Assembly: GCA_012269805.1 (NCBI GenBank)
Contig: JAAXJP010000017.1
Coordinates: 1-10,122 of the forward strand
Source of the DNA: Rubrivirga sp.
GTDB lineage: Bacteria; Bacteroidota; Rhodothermia; Rhodothermales; Rubricoccaceae
Direction of reading: 5' to 3'
Length of the DNA stretch: 10,122 nucleotides
Shown: positions 5,627-10,122 of the stretch, one piece after another
How positions within the stretch are numbered: the first letter of the stretch is position 1
Layout: every line of letters starts with the position of its first letter
The notes under the pieces: model-generated
What the model was told of the DNA's origin: nothing
The model's input: the letters and a program-made list of their open reading frames with translations, nothing else
Database searches by the model: none
Position numbers and translations under genes: made by a program

Positions 5627-8248
5627 CTAGAACTCGGCCCGGATCCCGATGAGGACGGTCCGGGGGAGGCCGGGGCGGAGGCCGGCCGGGCGGCGCGACG
5701 CCACGTAGCGGGCGTCGAGCAGGTTGCGGACGGCGAGGACGGTATGCACCCCCTCGCCGCGGAGCTCGTCGAGATCGAGAAAGGGGACCGGCGTCTCGGC
5801 CGCGAGGTCGACGACGAGCCGGGCGTCGACGCGCTGGCTCTCGGGGATCGGCCCCTGGCCGGCGCGGTCGCGCGTGGCGGCCGCGTACGCCGCGCGGAGG
5901 TCGAGCCGCGACCGGTCGGTCTCGACGCCGACGCCGAGCGCGAGCGTGTGGGGCGCCACGTACGGCAGCCGGTCGCCCTCGCGGACGACGCCCCACGGGA
6001 GGAACGCGCTCGTAAAGCTCTCCTCGAACCGGGCGTCGGTGAAGGTGTACGCCAGCCGGACCGGGACGCGGACGCGCCGGCCCACCCACATGCCGTCGAC
6101 CGAGGCCTCGGCGCCGAGGACGCGCGCGGCCCCGCCGTTGAAGAGGTCGCCCGTGCCCGTCCCGCCCGACGAGGCGAAGTCGGCCCCGAGGAGGTTGTCG
6201 TAGTCGGTCAGGAACGCGACGGCCTGCCCGGCGAGCGAGCGACCGCGGCGGTCGTTCGTGCGGAGGCGGAGGCCGAGTTCGCCGTTCAGGCTCCGCTCGG
6301 CCTCGACGCCGGGCTCGCTCGACGGCGGCGCGAACCCGCGGTGGAGCCCCGCGAACACGAGCGCCGGTCCCACGCCGAACCGCGCGGCGAGGCCCGGGAT
6401 GAGCGCCGTCACCGTATTGTCGCGCGTTTCCGGAGCCCCGGCCCGGTCGGGGTCGGCTGTCCCGTAGTCCTCGCGCCGCTGGCGGACGTGCTCGACGCGC
6501 ACGCCGGGCGTGAGCGTGAGGTACCCCGCCGGCGTCCCGATCCCGACCTCGCCCTCGGCGAAGGCCGCCACCGCCTGCGCGCGGTCGACCCGGTTGCCCC
6601 GGTCGCCCGGCGCCCCGAGCTCCACGATCCGGAGCGGCGACTCGTCGAACAGCCACCCCGCGTCGAGAGCTTCCGTGTTGAGGCGGTAGGTGTAGCCGCG
6701 CTGCATCCGGTCGGCGCGGTCCTGGTGGAGCCGGAGGCCGACGCGGACCGACGACTGCTCGGGCACGATCGGGACGCCGACGGTGAGGTCCAGGCCCTCG
6801 GCCCCGAACCGCCGGTCGTTGGAGACGACGGTCAGCGTCGCGTCGGCGAGCCGGGGGTCGGCCGTGCCGCGCGCGACCGCGAGCTCGTCGGCAAAGAGGA
6901 CGGGGTCGTCGACGAACCGGTTGATCGGGACGTCGAGGTCAGCGTCGTTGAGGCCGTCGCCGTCGGTGTCGAGGTCGTCGCCGAGGCCGTCGGAAATGGC
7001 GTCGAGGCGGCGCCAGTCGCGCCGGAACCGGGTCGCGTAGGCCGTCGCCGTGATCGTCACGCCGTCGCCGACGTAGCCGACGTAGCGGAGGTGGCCGAGC
7101 CCGTGCTCGCTCTCGAACGCGTCGGCGGCAGTCGAGACGTAGCGGGCCGTCGGGTCGGCCTCGAAGTCGGCGGGGGCGAGGCCGAGGTAGGTCTCGTCGG
7201 AGGTCTGGCCGTCGGCGGTCAGCTTGAGCTCGACGCTGTGGAACGACTGGTCGGGCGCCATCCACTGGAGGCGCGCGCGGCCGTGGGCGCTCCACAGGTC
7301 GTACCCGGTCGGGCCGTCGAGCCGCGTCCCGGCGGCGCCGGCGGCCGGGAAGCGCGTGAGGTGCTTGAACCCGTCGGTCCCGTCCCAGAGCCCCTCGGCG
7401 AGCACGTCGAGCGTCGCCTCGCCGACCCCGACCCCGCCGCGCCCGAGCCGCACGAGCGCCGTCCGCGCCCGGTCCGTTCCGCCGCGCACGTCGACACGGG
7501 CGAGCGTGCCGGCCGACGGGGGCTCGAACGAGACGAAGTTGACGGCGCCGCCCGTCGTGTACGGCCCGTAGGCGATCTGGGCCGACCCCTTCCGCACCTC
7601 GAGCGCGTCCATCCGCGCGACCGGTGGGGCGTAGTAGGCCGCGGGCGCGGCGTACGGCGCGGGCGCGATGAGGACGCCGTCCTCCATGAGCGTGATGCCC
7701 GACGACCGGTCCGAGATCGTCCCTCGGATGCCGATGTTCGGGCGGAGCCCGTACCCCTCCTCCTCCTGCACCGTCACCCCGGGCACCTCGGCGAGCACGC
7801 GGAGCACGTCGGTGTCGGCGAACCGCTCCAGCGCCTCGCCCTCGAGGACCGTCGCCGCGCCCGGCACCTCGACGACGCCGCGCGAGCCGCCCGCCAGTCG
7901 CGCGGCCGACACGACGGCGACCTCGCCGAGCGACTCGATCGACGGCCCGATGGCGAGGTCGAGCCGGAGCGTGTCGCCCGCGACGAGCGTCGCCGTCTGC
8001 CGCACCGGGCGGTACCCGACCGCCGAGACGACGAGCGTGGCTGGGCCGGCCGGGAGCCCGCCGATCTGGTACCGGCCGTCGGCGTCGGCCGCGGCCCCGC
8101 GTCGGATCTCCTCGACGAGGACGGTGGCGCCGGGCAGCCCGCCGCCACTCTCGGCATCGGTGATGCGGCCCACCAGCGCGGCGGTCTGCGCACTAGCGGA
8201 GGCCGTGGACAGAAGGGCCGCTACCGCGGCGAAGAGAACTCGCGACAT
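5627..8248 (-). CDS. FecA-like TonB-dependent outer-membrane receptor
   Basis: An 873-residue outer-membrane active transporter driven by TonB/ExbBD. In order it has a signal peptide (1-20, ending TASASA before QT), a carboxypeptidase-regulatory-like domain (about 22-100: LVGRITDAESGGGLPGATV at 25-43, GRYQIGGLPAG at 58-68), a TonB-box-like strand (GEVAVVS, 108-114), the plug (about 125-240) and a long barrel ending in the C-terminal Phe of VLIGIRAEF. The plug segments GYGLRPNIGIRG (165-176), GITLMEDGVLIAPAPYA (184-200) and AYGPYTTGGAVNFVS (226-240) resemble FecA, the ferric dicitrate receptor, so a ferric chelate is the likely cargo. The exact ligand is unknown. The ATG overlaps the HTTM stop by one base (TGATG), which indicates translational coupling. 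The stop lies 29 nt from the convergent DUF5916 stop. A DxDxDG loop occurs at residues 427-439. Confidence 0.93.
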   Translation of the reverse strand: MSRVLFAAVAALLSTASASAQTAALVGRITDAESGGGLPGATVLVEEIRRGAAADADGRYQIGGLPAGPATLVVSAVGYRPVRQTATLVAGDTLRLDLAIGPSIESLGEVAVVSAARLAGGSRGVVEVPGAATVLEGEALERFADTDVLRVLAEVPGVTVQEEEGYGLRPNIGIRGTISDRSSGITLMEDGVLIAPAPYAAPAAYYAPPVARMDALEVRKGSAQIAYGPYTTGGAVNFVSFEPPSAGTLARVDVRGGTDRARTALVRLGRGGVGVGEATLDVLAEGLWDGTDGFKHLTRFPAAGAAGTRLDGPTGYDLWSAHGRARLQWMAPDQSFHSVELKLTADGQTSDETYLGLAPADFEADPTARYVSTAADAFESEHGLGHLRYVGYVGDGVTITATAYATRFRRDWRRLDAISDGLGDDLDTDGDGLNDADLDVPINRFVDDPVLFADELAVARGTADPRLADATLTVVSNDRRFGAEGLDLTVGVPIVPEQSSVRVGLRLHQDRADRMQRGYTYRLNTEALDAGWLFDESPLRIVELGAPGDRGNRVDRAQAVAAFAEGEVGIGTPAGYLTLTPGVRVEHVRQRREDYGTADPDRAGAPETRDNTVTALIPGLAARFGVGPALVFAGLHRGFAPPSSEPGVEAERSLNGELGLRLRTNDRRGRSLAGQAVAFLTDYDNLLGADFASSGGTGTGDLFNGGAARVLGAEASVDGMWVGRRVRVPVRLAYTFTDARFEESFTSAFLPWGVVREGDRLPYVAPHTLALGVGVETDRSRLDLRAAYAAATRDRAGQGPIPESQRVDARLVVDLAAETPVPFLDLDELRGEGVHTVLAVRNLLDARYVASRRPAGLRPGLPRTVLIGIRAEF

Positions 8249-9702
8249 CAGGGAATCGGGGGCGGGTCACGGAGAACCCACGGCTTGGGGCCGAGCCCGC
8301 GGGGCGCGGCAGTGAGGTCGACCGCGGGGTCGACGAGCGGGGCCCCGGGGCGGCCGTTCACGCTCACGTACGTCTCGGCGCGGACCTCGACGTCGGCGTA
8401 GCCCGCGGCCTGGAACCGGCGCTCTAGGTACTGGGCGTACTGCCAGAGCAGGTCGGGCTGGAACGCCATCTGCTTTTCTTGCAGCGGCGTGAGGTCGGCG
8501 CTCGGGGCGACCGTCCACGTTCGCCCGCTGGCGGGGTCGGTCACGAGGAACTCGGCGGTCCCGGTCTTCTCGGCCACCATGACGTGCCAGGCGAACCGGA
8601 AGCCCTCCTCGGTCCAGAGCCGGTCCCCAGGGTAGAGCCAGTGCCGCAGCGGGAGCGCGAGCTGGACGAGGAGCAGCGCGCCGGCGACGCCCGCCGCCCA
8701 CCGCGCCGGCCGCGCCGCGGGCCGGGCCGCCTCACCGAGGCGGGGGGACCGACCGAGCAGCGCCCGCCACTCGTCGGCCTCGAAAAAGACGAGCGCGGCC
8801 GCCACCATCACGAACGGGAAGACGCCGATGTTGAACAAGGCGTACGTCGCCGCGTGGAACGCGACGGCCGCCGCGTACGCCCATGGCCGCCAGCGACGGA
8901 CCGAGAGGAGGAACGGGGCCATGAGGTCGAAGAGGGCCCCTCCCCACGCGAAGGCCCACGGCATCCACTCGAGGTCGAGGATCGGCCCGACGACCGGGAG
9001 CCCGCCGCGCGCCGGCAGCCAGATCCGGAGCGGCATCGCCGCGATCAACCAGTCGGCGTTGAGCTTGGCAACCCCGGCGAAGACGTAGACGAGGCCGACC
9101 TGGAGCCGGAGGGCCCCGACCGTCCACGCCGGCACCGAGGCGCGGTCGGCCCGGCCGGGCACGAGCGCGGCGCCCATCGGCAGCGCCAACATCAGCACGC
9201 CGACGGCGCTCACGAAGTAGTAGTGGTTGAGGTACGTCGCCGCGTCGATCAGCTCGACGTAGGTGAACGCGACGACGAACACGGCCAGCCACCCCCGTGC
9301 GGCGCGGCCCCACGCGAAGGCCAGCGCCGAGCCCGCCGTGACCAGGAGGGCCGCATTCAACGCCCACAGCGGGAGCGGCCGGACCCACCCGAAGCCGGGG
9401 TACGAGAAGTGGACAGGCGGGTCGGCGTAGAGGGGACCGGCCCAGCCGAGGAGCAGGAACCGGACGGCGCTCGCCGCCATCACGACCCCGAACCCGACGC
9501 GGAACACGCCGAGCACGACCGGGTCCGTCGGCACCGTCAGCCGATGGCGGAGGCGATCGGCCAAGCCGCGAGCGCCCCGTGGACGACGGTCGCCGGCGCG
9601 CAGAGGGGGGGGCGAGCGCCGCGCCCCGCTCGGCGGCGGCCGCTCGGCCGTTGCTCCGGGTGTGAGGTCTCCTGTACCCGGTCCCTCGTACCCCGTGCTC
9701 AC
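8248..9702 (-). CDS. HTTM protein, vitamin K-dependent gamma-carboxylase-like membrane protein
   Basis: A 484-residue inner-membrane protein with about eight or nine hydrophobic segments (roughly residues 61-355) followed by a soluble C-terminal domain. The motif FAGVAKLNADWL (208-219) parallels the active-site segment of animal gamma-glutamyl carboxylase; Lys213 falls where the catalytic base (human Lys218) lies. YLNHYY (157-162) parallels the region of human His160, and FHAATYALFNIGVFPFVM (282-299) another conserved stretch. The tail keeps EGFRFAWHVMVAEK (366-379) and VSVNGRPGAPLVDPAVDL (446-463), which also resemble the animal enzyme. These alignments are from memory. The start is GTG, 1 nt after the imelysin stop, and the stop overlaps the receptor ATG. 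Residues 1-55 are Pro/Arg/Gly-rich and encoded over a C8 tract, so the exact N-terminus is uncertain. In such enzymes reduced vitamin K drives Glu carboxylation; bacterial activity and substrate are unknown. Confidence 0.9.
   Translation of the reverse strand: MSTGYEGPGTGDLTPGATAERPPPSGARRSPPPLRAGDRRPRGARGLADRLRHRLTVPTDPVVLGVFRVGFGVVMAASAVRFLLLGWAGPLYADPPVHFSYPGFGWVRPLPLWALNAALLVTAGSALAFAWGRAARGWLAVFVVAFTYVELIDAATYLNHYYFVSAVGVLMLALPMGAALVPGRADRASVPAWTVGALRLQVGLVYVFAGVAKLNADWLIAAMPLRIWLPARGGLPVVGPILDLEWMPWAFAWGGALFDLMAPFLLSVRRWRPWAYAAAVAFHAATYALFNIGVFPFVMVAAALVFFEADEWRALLGRSPRLGEAARPAARPARWAAGVAGALLLVQLALPLRHWLYPGDRLWTEEGFRFAWHVMVAEKTGTAEFLVTDPASGRTWTVAPSADLTPLQEKQMAFQPDLLWQYAQYLERRFQAAGYADVEVRAETYVSVNGRPGAPLVDPAVDLTAAPRGLGPKPWVLRDPPPIP
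9605..9612 (-). repeat. C8 homopolymer tract early in the HTTM gene
   Basis: Eight G on the plus strand read as eight C in the HTTM gene, across codons 31-33 (Pro-Pro-Pro), ahead of the first membrane segment near residue 61. It lies at a point where a one-base slip would destroy the frame from the annotated GTG. It is the longest homopolymer I noticed in the window. Confidence 0.7.
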
Positions 9703-9703
9703 C

Positions 9704-10122
9704 CTAGTCCCCGTCGTTGTCGCTGAACGTGATGCTCACGCCGAGCCAGTTGGCGAGGTCCGTTTTGATCAAGCGGAGAAGCGTGCCGGTCTCGGCGTAG
9801 AGCGCCTCGGCCTGCGGCGACCGGTCGGCGACGGCCTGCTGATATCCGTCGCCCAGCGCGGCCGCGGCCCGGTCGGTCGCGTCGATCTGGGCGAGGAGCG
9901 CCGCGCCGAGCGGCTGCCCGTCGATCTCGGCGCCGAGTGTCGCGAGGTAGTCGTCGAGGCCGGTCCCACCGCCGCCGGTGACGAGCGCGCGGAGCCCGAC
10001 GAGGTCCTCCCGGAACAGCGCCATCGACGCGCCCGCGTACGGCGACTCGACGAGCGAGGGGTCGGGAGCGCCGGCGGCGTCCGTGGCGCTCCGCGCGATC
10101 CCGAGCGGCCGGCCGCCCTTCA
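9704..10122 (-). CDS. Imelysin-family iron-regulated protein, C-terminal part only
   Basis: The last 138 residues of an imelysin (peptidase M75-like, ICMP/EfeO-related) protein are visible; the gene enters from beyond the window. The Met codon at 10024 is internal, because the frame stays open upstream and continues with family sequence: KGGRPLGIARS near the edge, then SLVESPYAGASMALFREDL, which corresponds to the conserved ESPYSG..S...L region of imelysins. The C-terminus TDLANWLGVSITFSDNDGD is the usual family ending. Imelysins are exported, helical, iron-regulated proteins found beside iron transporters, some of which bind iron; they are not proven proteases. The N-terminal metal-binding GxHxxE-type motif and signal or lipoprotein peptide would lie outside the window, so function here cannot be tested. 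It is the first visible gene of the tight imelysin-HTTM-receptor operon, with 1 nt before the HTTM start. Confidence 0.9.
   Translation of the reverse strand, partial: KGGRPLGIARSATDAAGAPDPSLVESPYAGASMALFREDLVGLRALVTGGGGTGLDDYLATLGAEIDGQPLGAALLAQIDATDRAAAALGDGYQQAVADRSPQAEALYAETGTLLRLIKTDLANWLGVSITFSDNDGD

Noticed and set aside
3390..6656. An open frame of about 1090 codons on the minus strand opposite the DUF5916 gene
   Set aside because: It has the same compositional artefact, with no signal peptide or recognisable motif, and overlaps two well supported genes.
7668..8315. A Ser/Arg/Pro-rich plus-strand frame opposite the receptor's N-terminus
   Set aside because: It is low-complexity shadow sequence antisense to the signal peptide, regulatory-like domain and plug of the receptor.
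3887..8401. An open frame of about 1500 codons on the plus strand across the DUF5916 and receptor genes
   Set aside because: Its translation is Arg/Pro/Ala/Gly-rich with no domain, it runs antisense to the receptor and out of frame with DUF5916, and both of those have clear family motifs. Stop codons are rare in off-frames at this GC content.
8479..9726. A 415-codon plus-strand frame opposite the HTTM gene
   Set aside because: Its composition is Arg/Glu/Pro-rich, it has no motifs, and it is fully antisense to a membrane protein with strong family signatures.
9704..10024. A complete 106-residue protein starting at 10024
   Set aside because: The upstream in-frame sequence continues the conserved imelysin ESPYAG region, so this Met is internal.

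Overview
The window is very GC-rich (roughly 70% or more by eye) and almost fully coding. It probably comes from a Bacteroidota/Rhodothermota bacterium, perhaps a Rubricoccaceae-like marine lineage. The reasons are a SusC/FecA-style TonB receptor with an N-terminal carboxypeptidase-regulatory-like domain, a DUF5916 protein, and no recognisable Shine-Dalgarno sequence before any gene whose start is visible. The taxonomic placement is inference.

Layout: two convergent gene blocks fill the window. The plus-strand block (1-5597) holds the 3' part of an FbpB/AfuB-type two-domain permease, a small nitroreductase-family flavoprotein, an FbpC/PotA-type ABC ATPase, and a secreted CBM9-like/DUF5916 protein predicted to end in an outer-membrane barrel. 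The minus-strand block (10122 down to 5627) holds the 3' end of an imelysin-family protein, an HTTM protein with full-length resemblance to vitamin K-dependent gamma-carboxylase, and a FecA-like TonB-dependent receptor. The minus genes are packed tightly: 1 nt separates imelysin from HTTM, and HTTM and the receptor overlap by 1 nt (TGATG). The blocks meet in a 29-nt gap with a small GC hairpin.

The joint reading, which is inference, is an iron-acquisition locus. The receptor would bring a ferric chelate through the outer membrane, imelysin would act as an iron-associated periplasmic or surface protein, and the FbpBC-like transporter would carry ferric iron across the inner membrane. The nitroreductase-like protein could act in iron or flavin redox. 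The least explained members are the gamma-carboxylase-like HTTM protein and the DUF5916 protein. The HTTM protein keeps the lysine matching the catalytic base of the animal enzyme and is coupled to the imelysin and receptor genes. That makes it the best candidate for undescribed biology here: a menaquinone-dependent modification or redox step tied to iron uptake.

No tRNA, rRNA, CRISPR array, insertion sequence or phage gene was seen. No non-coding stretch exceeds 90 nt. Both window edges cut through genes.
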